Below are positions 32,403 to 45,752 of a stretch of DNA of 64,000 nucleotides, piece after piece; position 1 is the stretch's first letter; every line of letters starts with the position of its first letter. Position numbers and translations under genes: made by a program. This DNA comes from Microbotryomycetes sp. JL201 (taxonomy: Eukaryota; Basidiomycota; Microbotryomycetes), in assembly GCA_033819885.1 (NCBI GenBank), contig JAQYUZ010000019.1:186001-250000 (forward strand). The letters run 5' to 3'. Under the pieces are notes generated by a model, which ran no database searches, was not told the origin of the DNA, and was given only the letters and a program-made list of their open reading frames with translations.

Positions 32403-35400
32403 TCACTCTGCCAGCCTACGCGAATTACTGCAACCCGCCGACACCAGTCAGCCTCCTCACGCAAGAGACAACCTACTCCGCGCGAGACTTACTGAGCAGT
32501 CACAATCCTCTCCAAGTGTCTGAACAGCCACAAGCGAGCAGATTGGTCTGGAATGGCCAAAAACGGTCCAGCGAGGCCACCACGAAGAACGAGCGCTGTG
32601 CAAAAAAAGAGGGGCCCACGTCAGCACAAAGATCGGTTTCAGCATGTTGGCGAAATGAACTGACTGATACCCGTCGATTCCAGCGAGATGGTCTGCAAGT
32701 CAGTTAAAGGCTAAAGAAAAAAGGGAGAAATTCAGGACAGTGCTCTCAGTATATACGCTCGCCATCGACCGCGACCAGTGCCGCACTCACCACGTCCCAG
32801 CCGACCTTGAGCTTGACGATCCTGACGAGCAAGATCCGCGAAGTCGTGAGAATGACAACCAGACTATCTTCCGAGGACGGAATGTCCAAATGCGCAACAT
32901 AAGTCTCGTTAAAGTATTTGCCATTCTCGACATTCTTGAGCCAATTTTGACCCAGAGCCTCGCGCTCAGAGTACGGCTGAATGCAAGTGTTACCACTCAC
33001 CCGTCAACACACATACAGAAAAAAAAACAAGGGCTCACCCTCAATATGCCGTCGCTTGCTGTGAATCTCGGCAATCGCACCCTGTCGATGCTCGACTGGT
33101 CAAACACGGTCGTCGTGTTTCGAATGCCCTCGGTTATGTTGTTGGCCAAGTCAAAGAAGCCCACTGCAGGTTTCGTGACGACGCCGACCAAACCTTTGCC
33201 GACTCCCTTGAGGAAACCAGCCGCGCCGCCGCTCTCGGCGCCCTCGATCGGTTTCGTCTGCGCGTCGAGTCCCATAAGTCTTTGATACATACAACCGGTC
33301 TCGGTCACTCACCGCCAAGCCCTCAACACCAGAAGCGATGCTCGTCACCAAACTCGTCGCGCCAGCTGTGACACCGTACAGAGCATGCTTCGGCTTGTTG
33401 CGGAACTGCCTCATACGCCTCTGACTTTGGTACTGCTTGTCCAAAGTGGCCGCACTCAAACCTTTTCCGATACTGCCCGTCACTTTGGCCATAGAATCAC
33501 TCAAACCAAAGACTGTCTTTTTGGCGAGACTGCCAGCGCCTCGAGCGATGCCAATGCCAAGATCCTTATTACCATTCATCATGACGCTGTCGTAAGGTTG
33601 GACGAAAAAGTCGGCAACTCCGCTCGAAACGTTCGAGAACAAGCCGACGGGATTTCTACGAGGGGAAACGAGGATGATGAGCGCCGCACGGTAGCGTCTT
33701 GAATGCAATTACTCGCCCGAGAAAGTCGGCACTGCCGAGCACGCGATACAATTGACCGAAAAACTCGTTCGAATAGTGCACCATAAGTCGCTCTTGCAAG
33801 ACTGGCAACGAGAGTCGAACGTTCTCGATCACCAAGGCGTTGAGCTGCACCGGGGCGTCGTTAACGTTGCCAAGTGCCATCGTGAGTGCATTGATGAAGA
33901 AGAAGAATGGGTTGCGCGTGTTCAACCTGATTCACGAAAAGCTCAGCGTCTTGTTGAATGTGGATCCAAGCTAATCGAGCACTCACTTCTGATCAACGTT
34001 GACTCGGTCCGTACGCATGAAGGACAGGTCGAGCTGAACAGGCTGCAAGTGCAACACCTCAAAGTAGACGTCGCCGCCTTTCGAAGTGCCCGAAGGTTCC
34101 GGAATGTCGTCCGGTTCGTCCGTCAGTTTCCTGTTTTCGACCAAAACCTCAGCATTGCCACAACCTTGATCAAGATATGCGACGCACGAAGGTAGCTCTG
34201 CCTGCCCGCTGGCCCCCGAAAACTTGGCAAAGTCCAAGAGAGCAAACAAAAAGTCTTCGTCGACTTCGATCGTCATTTCTTGAAGCAATACAGACGCATA
34301 CTTGAAATACGTCACGCCATGAGCTGTAAAGTTTCCCTTCCGATTAGCATTTTTAATCTTGCAAAACCCACCAGGCAAGCTCACAATCGTCTTTGAGGAT
34401 GATGACGGAAGCTTGCAGACTTGGATGGACCTCGAGTTCTTTGCCGTCTTTTGGAATCACTGATGGATACAAGAGAATGGGGTACAGTCCTCCGAAGAGT
34501 TGATTGTCTGGCTCGCGTGTCGTCAGCAGCCAGTACTCGCCCGGCTTAAATGATCACGAAGCTTACCGACTTGGATCCACTTGCACGAGACATCATACGA
34601 CACATTCGTCGTAGAGTCCATGTATTTGGCACTCAAACCACGGAACGAAGCGTAGACGAGCTCTTGCATACGCTTGTTGACGATCGAAATGCCAACGCCT
34701 TCCAGGTTGATTCCGAAAGAAAAGGTAGTCTTGACTTCGACGTCGACAGCTTCGAAAACGCCATCTCGACTGCTCGCGATAGAATCCTTTTGAGACATGG
34801 TCTCGCTGCCTCGTCGCTGCAGCTTGAAGACGCTCTCTTCTTCGTCGTAATTCGAGAATCGGACAGCTTGCGTTGGACCTTCTGCGCGCACGTCGATCGA
34901 CAAAACGCGTGTGTGTCCGCCGCTCGGGAAGCGGACTTTGGCAAAACGAATGAGTGTCTCGAAGCCTGAATAGAAGAGCAAAAGAACTGACATGGCACTT
35001 GAGCACCAATCTCCAAAACGTTGATGACGCGTTCCTTGCCGCCGAGCTCGATGCACAGCTGCTTGTTGTTCTCGGCCGGCAGATCCCAAGCGTAGGGTAG
35101 CTTGCTCTGCGATTGCAACGTATAGTGCTTCCTTCGCTTGCGAGCCTCTGCCGGCGTGCCCTCGGGCATCTGCAGACACTTGAATCAGTACATGCCGATC
35201 TCTCTCGCCGTGAATCGCTCACATCTTGGCTGAAGGTGACCGGAAAGTCGCTGTCGTTGCGAAGCAAGATAGGCCACGAACCTTTCTCCTCGTCCAGTCG
35301 GACAAAGATTGTCGGCCCTTCGAGAACCGCATCGACACGCATCAGCCGTTCTTCGTCCTTGTCCCAAACTCGCACGTAGTTCTGCCCAATATCCTGAATA

Positions 35401-38400
35401 CGGAACGGAGCGGACCTGACGAGGCGAGATACCAGTCAGTTCGTCAAAATTCTATAAGGAAGAAGAGACTGACCACTGTGTCGGGCTGCCAGGATATGCC
35501 AGCACCAATTGCGGCTCGAAGCCAGCTCGCATCCAGTGCAAGAAATGCCGCTCGCCATTCTTCAAAAGCTTCTCATCGGTCAAGCCCACCTCGCGAACTC
35601 GAATGTCGGCGCCTATGTTGTTCTTCAAAATGAAGCGGGGATACAGCGTGATGACTTTCGTGAGCTTGTACTGCGACCCAAGTTGGTCAGCAGCTAGCGG
35701 TGTTCAAGTTTCGGTTCGAAACGTACATCTCCCAAGCCTTCAGTCACTTTCAAGCCGACGTGGATCTCTTCGTTGCCAGAGGCGGAAGGCAGCACCACCT
35801 CTGTTTCCATGCCGACCGTCTCGAAGCTCAATGGCTGCCAGAAAAGTCACAGTCAGTCACAGTCATAGCCTGCCCTGTACAACGCGCTCACAATCGACCA
35901 ATTAGAGTCATTCATTCGTAACAGAACTCGATTGCGACGGTCGTCTGTCGGGAACGAAAACATGAACGGTACCGGCTCTTTGCGTTTGTGCTTCGCTAGG
36001 GACGAAAAAAATAGCGCGTGTCAGACATGCTCAGGCCGGTTACAAGCCTGTATGACTGACCCGAAAACACTTCTTGACCTGCTACGTTCTTTGCCGACGA
36101 CATGAATGTCTTTGTTTTGAGCGCAAAGTCGCACAAGGTCTTGTTCATCAGAATGTACGGAGAGTACACTTGAACTCTGAACGCGCCACCGGATTCGGGG
36201 TGTTTTCTTCCGATGGCAATCTCGTCAGCCCTCGTAGTGCCGACCTAGCGCCGCCCCGCTCAGACAGACTTACTGGTAGTGAATGCGCAAGTTTAGCTTG
36301 AGTCCGTCCTTGTCCGTCATAACGAGGTCGCTTTCGACTGGCAAGTCTTCGGGATTGTCTGTATTGATAATTGCGAACTCGCTTCGTTGAAACACTGTGT
36401 ATCAAGAGTTAAGCGTCATACTCTTTGTACACGGGCAGTGACTGACCCGAGTCTTGGACTTCGACGCTCAAAAGCAGCAAGTGCGACAACTCGGCAATGT
36501 GAATTGGGCTAACTCCGCCAGCGCGCAAAAAGCTCGTCCAGTTGTGTTCGAGATTCTTGTCAAACACTCGATAGCGGATATCGTGTGGTAGCAAATTCTG
36601 GATCTCGACGGGTGCTCTGAGCCTGAGCGTGATCTTTGGGTAGATGCGAATCAAGGGATCCGCCTTGTCGTGAATAGCGTAGGCCTGAAATCTGAACGCT
36701 GCCTCTTGCTGTGACCGACAGACCACAGCTCGCGTTGGTCGCTTGACGAGATCTTGCCAGCCAAGGCTTTCGCCGGACCAGGTATATCCAAAGCCGGCTG
36801 TGAAAGCTTAAATCAGTCAAAGTTGTGGAGAAATCAGCAAGTATGCTCACGATCAGGCCGCAATTTGATGCGATGATGGTATGCCGACATGATGGGAACT
36901 GCACAATCAGACCCGGGCGCTGCAGAGGACACTCATTTGAGCTCAGCTGCTGACAGACGCCAGAGGTGCTGCTTACGGATCCGGTAAATTTGAGATGCTT
37001 TCTTGCCGTGCTCATCAACGATCACCATCTCCGCGTTAACGTGAGACTTGTTCTCGACGAGGAAGGTCGATCTGAACGTCACGACCTTAACATTCTCGAC
37101 CAGCTTGACGGCACAAAGCAGACGGTGGGTGACCCTCTCAACTTTGGGCTTGAGCGCATAGATGTGCTCCCCTTCGCGGTCTACAAAGACATGCTTGAGA
37201 CGGTCCCAGGAGGTGCCCTCAAACAGCACGGTCAGCGAGTTGTGGCTCGTAACGGAGATGTTCTGCGTCGCAAGGTCAGTTGCTATCATAATGAAGTCGG
37301 GACATTCCTCTTACGTCGCGGACAGCACGCCAGTCATCAAACCGCCAGGGCTTGTCTTGGCCGTCCTCCAGCCGGCTTGCTTCGCCGAGTGCATTCGACG
37401 TCTCGTTCCACAGCGACATCGGATAGCCAGTTCTGTTTTTGATCAAGAACGGTGCGTTCGAGCCGCGTGGCTTGGTGTACATCTTATCTCCTTCACGCTC
37501 TGCAATCGCCATTGTCGTAAGGGCGAGCTCAATGAATGTTGCCGTAACGTTCAGCTCGAGACGCTTGCGGGATGCCAGCGTCACTGCCAACAGTCCAGTC
37601 GTTACAGACTTGGCGATGTTGATGGAAAATTCCCAAGGATCCATGAGCGGCTCCCAATGAGACACGCGCAGATTGAAGTAATTGATAAAGGGCGTGATCG
37701 TTACGCTCGCATCGAGCTGTGGAAGGTCTAACTGTTAGCTCGCAGAAGCTCCCAGCACAGTGGGACGACTTGCATCTGTGGACCAGTCTTTTGCTTTAGC
37801 GGTGAACTTGCCCGCCTTGATGTCGAACAGCGGCATGTCGTGCAAGTCACCAATCAGGACAAGCTGGAAGCCGTCTACGGATGCTCTCAACTGCCGGCAA
37901 GCAATAGAAAGTCAATTGCGATGCAGCTTTCTGATTCTCAAGACTTGCCCGTTCTTGAGTGACGATCACCTGCGCCTTCAATGTCGTTGCATTCGAAGCC
38001 CGTCTTTTGTGGACGCTCGAGTTGCGCGACCGCTCGAGCTCCGGCCGGCTCTTAGACACTTTCCGGCTGTTTGGCTGTGTAGGAGGTGGCGGTGGCGGTT
38101 TTTGAGGCGCTTCGACAGCATCAGGTAAAGCAGCGGGATCAGGCGTCCTGTTCGAAAGCTCAATTGCCCTTGTCAAGATCGAGTTGATCAGCATGATGTC
38201 GCGGAAGGACACGCGCAGAATCAGAGCTTGAACGCTGATGTCAATGTCAGTGTTCTGACGGCCTGCATCGGCGCGACTGTCCATCGACAATGTAACGTCA
38301 AAGTCGTCGAGCACACGAAGCGTCTCTTTCGGCTTGTCCATCTGTGCACAACGCGAAGTCGTCAGCCGGGTTTCCGTCCCGGATTCTTCCACTATAGTCT

Positions 38401-41400
38401 CACCTTGCACAAGAACATGCCGATTTTGCCGACAGTCAAAGCCAATGTACCTTGCTGGGCCATCTGCACCTGACTAATTGACAGAATGACGGCCTCCGAG
38501 TCTGCCTTTTCAGGATTCGCAAGCAGGATGACTGTAGGCGATACGACGTTGACACGGAACGCAAATCGAGACGGGGCCGGCTGCTCGTTAACAATGCCGT
38601 TCTCGTTATCGTCGACATCAACGTCTTCATCCTCCTCTTCCTTTGACTGCGGCTCTTGCAGTTGCTGAGTATCTGTCGCGAAAGGGCTTGTGAAGTAGTC
38701 AAGCAATGCAAAAAGTGGGTCGAGGGAAAAGACAATTTTTGGGGTGTCGATTGTCACGTTGGCGAATGAGCTTCCCTCAATGCCGCCGGAAGTCGAATAA
38801 CTGATCATAAACTGGTGGCCGGAATGCTTCGACGCGGGAATGATCTCTCTGAACTTCGTCAAGCGCGCTGGACGTGTGTCATGGATTGTGAATGACTTGA
38901 TAGCGACTTCGGCTTCCATCGAACCGTTCGACATCAGCTTGTACTTGACACCGGTCTCGTTGAGCGAGAAACGGGCCAGGCTGGCATCGTCAAGCGTTTC
39001 CAGACTCCGAGCATCAATCGTAAAGAGCTCAAGGTAGATTGTTCCCATGGAGAACACGGCTTCGAGGGTTGACTTGAGCGGAACGGTGGTGCCGTCGGGT
39101 TTTTTGGCCACGGTCGAGAGCTCGGGTAGCAAGTCCACTGTCGCCTCCTGTTGGTCAGTTTTCGAGTCTGAAGTTCCGTTTGTTGGCCTGCTAGCCAACT
39201 CTGGCGAAGGCGTCGGCCGTATAGATGTGCTGTCATCCTCGATCTCATCCTCGTCCATGGAGAACGCCTGCGGGATCGTTTGCAGCATCGACAAGATGAA
39301 CCCGTATTGTGCCTGCGTCAGTTTCATCTTGACGTCCGACATCTTGGCGGCGACTAGTGTGCCAGGCTTGTCGAGTTCCTTTGATTGGTCAATCATCTGA
39401 GTCTGTGTCACGTCTACGCCGATCTGCACGTCGTCGAGCATCTGTAGCGAGTGTTTCTCGCCGTCGTATTGAATGGTCGATGTCAGTCTGACATGACTTA
39501 GCCCGAACTTGATTTTTGTCGCAACTCGCTCGTCCGTAACGTCAAACTCGTTGAACAAGCTGATCTCGCCGAGGTTGGCGACGATGACGTCTTCGGAGAC
39601 TGTGCCGTCGCTCCTAGGAAAGACGACAATGGGCGTCTTGACGACAATGTCGTAGTGCATTTTTGGTAGCGCTGTCTGCATCTCGGTGGCGCGCTGAGTA
39701 GCAGCATGCGCCGCTGCATCATAGACTGCCTTCATACGAGCAAACTTCGAGAAAAAGACGAGTATGCGATGAACAGGCTCCTCGCTAAAAGTGAACTTGA
39801 ACGAGTTGCTCCGCAGGTGAACGAGGGTATCGTGGCCGGGATATGTGATTTCGTCATTCGGATCGTAGGTCTCGTATTGAAGGTCAGCCACCTCGTCGCC
39901 TTGAATCGCGAGCATCTCTTGAGGCTCATCTCCGCTGAAATCGTCCATCAAGCTGAGGTTGCCGAGGCGCGCGTGCATTCGCATTGTGGGTCCTCGCAAA
40001 AGCAGCGAGACGTCGCCTGCAGACAGTGACAGAGTGGCAAGTCGAATGCCTTCCTCGTTCATAATCAAGTTGATGCTCGTCAGCTTGACTTTGATGCGCA
40101 TCTTATCCATTGTTGGATCTGTCGGTATCGATTCTTGCTCGTCGGACGCAGCACCGGGGGACTCTGGGGAGTCGGGAGCTTGATCAGGGTCGGTGAACGT
40201 CGTCATGACCCAGTCAAACAGCGTCAAAATGCTTCCACGCGTAACGACTACGTTCAATGTTGAGAACTCGACGTCGATGAGCTTGTCGATGCCTTCGTGC
40301 ACAGTCATAAATTCGGGCGAGGTCTTCTGCACGCCTTGGTACCGCACTCGTACCAAGTCTTGGTCGTGCCCGCCACCTAGCTTCTCTGACGTGATGAGGT
40401 GCCTAAAGTCGGTATCGTTGCCGACCATCTTGTCTTCCACATAGAGCGACCGTAGAGAGACGTCTACACTCATATCATAAGGCCGCAGACCAAACTCGAA
40501 ACGAAACCCTTCCAGTACGGCAGCAGCCAACAATCGATCAGGCTTGGAGGGGTCGCTCTGAGAACGAAAGATTGACGTCTGCACGCGATCAACCTGGAAC
40601 GTGAACTCGAACGTCTTCTGGTTGATGTTTTGTTTCTACGATGGAGGAAATGAGCGGAGATCCCGAGGACCCTGCAACAACGACAACTTACGCCGTCGGC
40701 AATATCTTCGGTATCATAAAACTTGTCCTTGTCTGCTTCTTCGTCTTCGTCACCTGCACCATCGTCTGTCGTCTCTTCATGTATGTGCAAGTCGGCATCT
40801 TCCTCGTCATCGACTGCGCGAGCGCGACTGCGTGCGAACGACGCATGTCGATTGACTGGAAGCGGTTGTCGCGAGTTTGATGCATCCGTCTTTGAGCTGT
40901 CGTCATCGAAGTTCGGTAATGCGACATCAATCATCTTCATCAAGCTCTTATACTTGCGATCAGAGAGCTGTGGGAAGTTGGGTTAAAGATGAGCGTTGTT
41001 TCGTATGGATGGGCTAGCTCGACTGACGTTGAAGTTCAGAGAAGGCAACGAGCCCGACACTTTGAAGCGGGTCAGGTTGGGAGCCGAGTTTAGGATGCAG
41101 TTCTGAGCCAGGAAGATGAGAGAGGTGCGCTCGAGGATATGCAGCTCTCCTTGACCGTGGCCGTGATCCGGCGCTTCAAGGGCGTCAAGGCAAGCTTGCA
41201 AGCTTTGACCCATGAGCAGTTGAGCGTCCTCGAGTCGGATGTGAAACTTGTCGTACATGAGGCTTTCGAGCCTCTGATAGTCTTCCTCTTTGTATTCTTG
41301 ATTCTCCTTTGCCTTGACCTGGTCGATCACCTTCTGGTCGGCGAGGTTGCTTTCAACCGAGATGTGACCCGCGTCTAGCACTATGTGTTGACATTCTTTG

Positions 41401-43820
41401 GTGGTCATGCTCTCAGGTATAATGATAATAGGCTGCGCGAATGGGCTTTAGCCAACTCTGCATAAGGAACCAAGAAGAAGATAAACTCACAGCATTGAGG
41501 TCGAGGTGTACGTCGACCGTCTTGTGCTGCGCAAGGGCATACTCTAGTCCCGCTCTTGTTTCTTTCCTGATGCCCTCCAAGGTGGAACTAGCCACGTCAA
41601 TTAGCGCGCCAACAGACTCGAGTTGACTCTCTGGCGGCTTGAAAAATCGAGCGACGGCCTCGACATATCCTCGGCTGTAGATGATCTCCATATGGCGAAG
41701 CTTGACGGACAAAGCATCGTCTGCTCGCTCGTCCAGGGGTTTGTGCTCAAACTTGAGCCAGAAGAACGGATCGACTTCACCCGCATCCTCATCACTGCTC
41801 TCATCGCTGCCCTCCTGCTGCTCCTCGTCATACTGACCAAAGTCATCGTCCGCTTCACGTTCTTCGGGTGGCGGGAGCTCTTTGCTGCCAGACATCGGAG
41901 CTCCCTTGACCTTGATGTCTTTAACCCGGACAATCTGCTTGTGCACGCTGCCTTCGCTCGTGCCGTCAAAAACTCGCATGCCGCCGAGCGCCAGTGTCGC
42001 TTCGAAGTTCTCGGGTCGCTGCAGCACGTCCGCCTGAAAGTCGTCAAAGTTGAGCGACAGCAAATCCTTCTCGCCACCGCCCGAACGTAGGGCAAAGGAA
42101 CCGGTTTCAAGCTTTGCGGTCACGCGCATCAGAAGTGCGTCTGAAGCCATATCGACAGTGTTTGCCACAGCGTCTTTCTCATCCCAGTCGATGGCCTTGT
42201 ACAGCTCCTTTCGTTGCGCGTCATTGAGCGCACCGCCGGCCTCTGCTGACTCGTCATGTGAAGCTTGCTTGCCACCCCAGCCAACCCAGCTGAGCCAACC
42301 TCCAGACTGCTTCGCGGGCTTTTGTTGAGGCTCGAGCGTTGCACGCTCCTTGCGAAGCTCTGAGCGGGCAATGGAGCGGTAAAATCGGATATCCTTGTAG
42401 CTGAGCTTCTTCTCGAGGTCGTTCAGTGTCGTGTGGTCCTTCGATCCGCCACGTAAGCTTTCGGACTGCGACTTTTACGATTTCTCTTACCTCCGGCGAT
42501 ATCTGGTTGCGGCTCTTCGCCTTGAATGTCTCAACGTACGCCTTGCGGTCGTCGCGGCGCTCCTCAAAATACGCCCAACTCCATTTTCTATTCTTCTCAT
42601 GTACCTCCGTCAGAATCGCGTTGATGGCAAACTTCCACAGAGCTTTGTTCTTGTTGAGACCAAATTCGACCTCTGGAGGCCGGAACGAGCGGTACTCTCG
42701 CTGGCGAATGTAGAAATGGAACAAGTCGACCATACTGAGGGCGTCACGGTACTGATCTGCGTCGAGAACGAATCCGAGTTCTTGGAAAAACAGCTCGGCG
42801 TCCGTTTTTGGATGATTCTGGTCTACCTTGTGGTGATTCATGATCAGTCGGCCTTGGCCGCTGACGGGCTTCAGGACAAATTGGTGGCTCGGCATGTGTC
42901 CAGGCCTAGCGATCAATTCCGTGAATTGCACAATAGCGTCTTCGACCGAACTGCCAGCCAAGGACTTGGAGTCCGTGTCAAAGTAGACGGCGAGAGATTC
43001 CAATTTCGCCAGTTTATGCACGCCATTCATCGGGTTGACGACATATGCGGGTTTCCAATTGTCGTCTGTTGAGACGGCTGAGAAGTGTGAAAGGGTCAAG
43101 CCGACAGAGAACGGATGTCCTGGAACAGACAGTTTGTCCTCGTAACGAATGTGGATGTTGCGGATCTGTTTTGAGGCCCGTTAGTGTTGTCCACTTCGGT
43201 GAAATAGAGGTCTCACTTCAAGCTGCAGGTTGTCGACAATCTTGTTGACCAAACTTGTCGTAAAGCTTTGGTTCTTCTTTTCTTCCTCCAAGCTCATGCC
43301 CGATGTTGGGGTGGTCGTCATGAGCTCGGCGTGTTCGAGCTTCTCGAGTTTGGCTGCCTGAGCGCGTGCGGCATCTTCCTCCGGCGTAGTCTTGCTCGAG
43401 TCTGTCGGTGTCGCGAGCAGGTAGACATTTTCAATCAAGACACGGACTGGCTTGCCACCGAGGTTTGACCTGCAAAGGCGCCATTGTCAATGCTACCCAA
43501 GGGAACATGGCCAGACTTGTTCCTCACCATGGAATCGACAGAGTCAGGTCACCCAAGTAGCCCTCGACGACATCGACTGGCAGCCTGAACTTGTCGAGCG
43601 CTTCCTTTTTGAGCCTGAGGTTGCGCAGTTTGACATCGCCTGACCAGATACCGACATTCAGCTGACCAGTGTTCAAATTGTCGACCTGGGCGTCAAAGAT
43701 GTGAGATAGATGTGTCAGTTTGTGTTGAACCATCCTTGGCTCGTGCCACCGATCAAGCTCTGGACATACGTAAGCCGACAAGAACCTGTTGAGCACACCG
43801 GCGAGCACCGACTCGAGCAT
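32403..43820 (-). CDS. VPS13: VPS13, bridge-type lipid transfer protein
   Basis: Thirty-one exons in transcription order: 43820..43770, 43685..43528, 43469..43217, 43165..42491, 42438..41491, 41432..41028, 40967..40692, 40635..38404, 38341..37970, 37890..37774, 37716..37315, 37262..36977, 36919..36851, 36797..36447, 36394..36274, 36176..36061, 35995..35892, 35834..35727, 35670..35474, 35415..35223, 35169..34992, 34935..34567, 34507..34385, 34323..33987, 33926..33717, 33655..33313, 33257..33039, 32976..32791, 32710..32665, 32595..32493 and 32427..32403; about 3190 residues, near the usual length. VPS13 moves lipids at membrane contact sites. The chorein domain opens it ([34 protein letters not shown]), followed by the long rod, the VAB region ([37 protein letters not shown]), the DH-like part ([20 protein letters not shown]) and a PH-like end ([24 protein letters not shown]). 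Two introns have GC donors. The gene looks intact. Confidence 0.95.
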
Positions 43821-44233
43821 GGTGCCGTAGTGCACGTCCGGGCTGGCCTACGTTGCACGCGGTTAAGCCCTGCTGACCGTCCTGGCTTTACCTGCTGCTC
43901 GTGTGCGGCCTGTAGGCCTTGGCACCAGCAGGAGGTCAATGGATCAGATTGCTATGAGTGGAGGTATACGTGGTCTGTCGCCGAGGTCCGAGGTTTGTCG
44001 CGAGCTAGCACGACGCGCGTTAGCAAGCCACAGCCGTTCAGCGCGCGACGTCATTTCGAGCACGGCCGACATGAACCACGTCGGTCGTCCTTTTCGTCAA
44101 TACAGTAGTGATACGTATTCTTACACATTCCTTCAGAGAGCCTTCTGCTGATCGTGGATTTTTGTGAATTTCCGGCGGGACCGCGGCGCGAGGGCTCGCG
44201 CGCGTCGGCTTGGCCACCACCATCAACCCTAAG
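43821..44233. promoter_or_regulatory. Divergent promoter region, VPS13 and PXMP2-like gene
   Basis: A 413-base gap separates the divergent start codons of a contact-site lipid transporter and a peroxisomal-type membrane protein. No gene and no distinctive site was recognised. Confidence 0.45.
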
Positions 44234-45560
44234 ATGTCGGTTGTCGTCCAGCCCAGCAAGCCAATCAATCCTCTGCTCGCCAGTGAGGATCGTCGCAGCT
44301 CTTGCACTGTCACAATAGTCACTGACATGTCCCCGGAATGCCTGTGCCCGCCCGCTTGTCCGCTGTCGGTTTGCCGGATCGCGTTTGCACCCAGAGTACT
44401 TGCAGTCCTTGGCGACGCGACCCGTGTTCACAAAGTCGTGCACTTCAGGCACCTTGTCGTGCGTTTTTGTGCCCGGTCATGTCCTGGCTGTCGTGCAGTT
44501 GCTGACCGCGTCTTCGTGTCCTTTGCGCTTGCCCCACCTGAACTTCCGGCTCGGTTCTCGACGCGCTCGGCTAACACCAGGCTCTTGTCCGAGCTGCTCG
44601 CAGGCCACTTGTCTGGGTCACCGCCAGCGCCCCTCTCGCCGAAGCAAAAAACTGGCTTCCCGCCGGCCGATGTCGTCCTGCAGAACAAGAAGGCGCTCAT
44701 GCTCGGCGCTTATGCAAGTCCCACCTGGGCCGCGAAACACCCCCGAGCCAGCTTCAACTGACTGCACACTTCCGCCAAACTTCTGCAGGGCTTCTTTATT
44801 TCTGCTCCACTCAGTCACTCGCTTCTCAACATCCTCCAAAAGGCCTTCGCCGGCAAAACTTCGGCGCGCGCCAAGGTTTTGATGATCTTGTGCTCCAACA
44901 TCTTTATCTCGCCCATCCAGCAATCCGTGTACAGTGCGTCAGATCTGAATCGCTCCGTACTGTCGCAAGAGACTCATCCGCATCGTGTTCCGCGATTTGC
45001 CACACAGTCGCCGCCATGGCCTTTATCAACGGCGCTGACAGCTTGTCTGCGATTATCAAGGCCTGGAAAATGAGCTTCTGGCCCGTGATGAGGGTCAGGC
45101 ACTTTCGATCGCGCTATCTGTTTGGAATCTGAATCCGCCGTTGCGTTCTCGCAGTTGACCTGGGTCATCTCGACCCTCTCGATGGCTGTCGCTCAAAAGA
45201 CATTGCCTCCGGAACTTTGTGCGCCCATTTGTGGTACACCCGATCAGACGTGTAACTGACTTCTGTCTTTTCCTTCGTATCAGGGGTTCCTTGGTTCTCG
45301 TCGTGCGTTTGCCACGTGTTGCGCAGGCTGCCAATCCCCAGTGCTCTAACAATTTTCTACCGCACTGCAGGGTTGCCTTTGTCGCTGGCACATATGTTAA
45401 TGTCCAGGTGCGCTTTTTCGCCGGCGCGACCGCGCCTGTCAATTGCTGACCTCTCCCCATTCTTGCGACTCTATACTAGGCCAAGAAAAAGGCTCTCGCG
45501 CTGCGCGCCAAGCAACAGGCTAAACGTGACGCCGACACGAGCGTCACCGAGAAGAAATGA
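44234..45560 (+). CDS. Mpv17/PMP22 family membrane protein (PXMP2-like)
   Basis: Nine exons: 44234..44282, 44395..44455, 44581..44713, 44789..44933, 45008..45093, 45155..45218, 45284..45302, 45371..45407 and 45480..45560; 224 residues. Family members are four-helix proteins of the peroxisomal or inner mitochondrial membrane that form small pores. Signatures: KYLQSLATRPVFTKSCTSGT, GFFISAPLSHSLLNILQKAF, AKVLMILCSNIFISPIQQSV, AFINGADSLSAIIKAWKMSF, TWVISTLSMAVAQKTLP, then WVPWF..VAFVAGTYVNVQ. A Lys-rich tail (AKKKALALRAKQQAKR) suits PXMP2. The intron at 44714..44788 begins GCAAGT (GC-AG), and the seventh exon has 19 nt. The donor after exon 2 (gtcgtg) is weak, so that join is the least sure. Confidence 0.82.
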
Positions 45561-45752
45561 AATGCTTGCTTAGTTTGAACCTGGAATCTGATAGGAAATT
45601 TTTGTGGCGTCAAGTATGTGACAAATATGTTGCAACCAGGAGGATACTTAAATCAGCAGGTATCGTGTATCCATAGTTGCGTGCTGCGAGTGGAGCGCCC
45701 GAGGGGGGTTCCTTTGCTGCCGCTGTGTGCGAGATCCTGATCTGTCGCCGTC

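Noticed and set aside
34966-34991. A 26-nt intron in VPS13 (gtcagt...attcag)
   Set aside because: A 56-nt intron with the same donor and acceptor at 34936 also keeps frame, has ordinary length for this window, and gives the family-like join AQVP-FRFPSGG.
34633-35169. A 178-residue open frame inside VPS13
   Set aside because: Its first part is a real VPS13 exon, but after 34992 it runs in the wrong frame. The conserved sequence continues in another frame after an intron.
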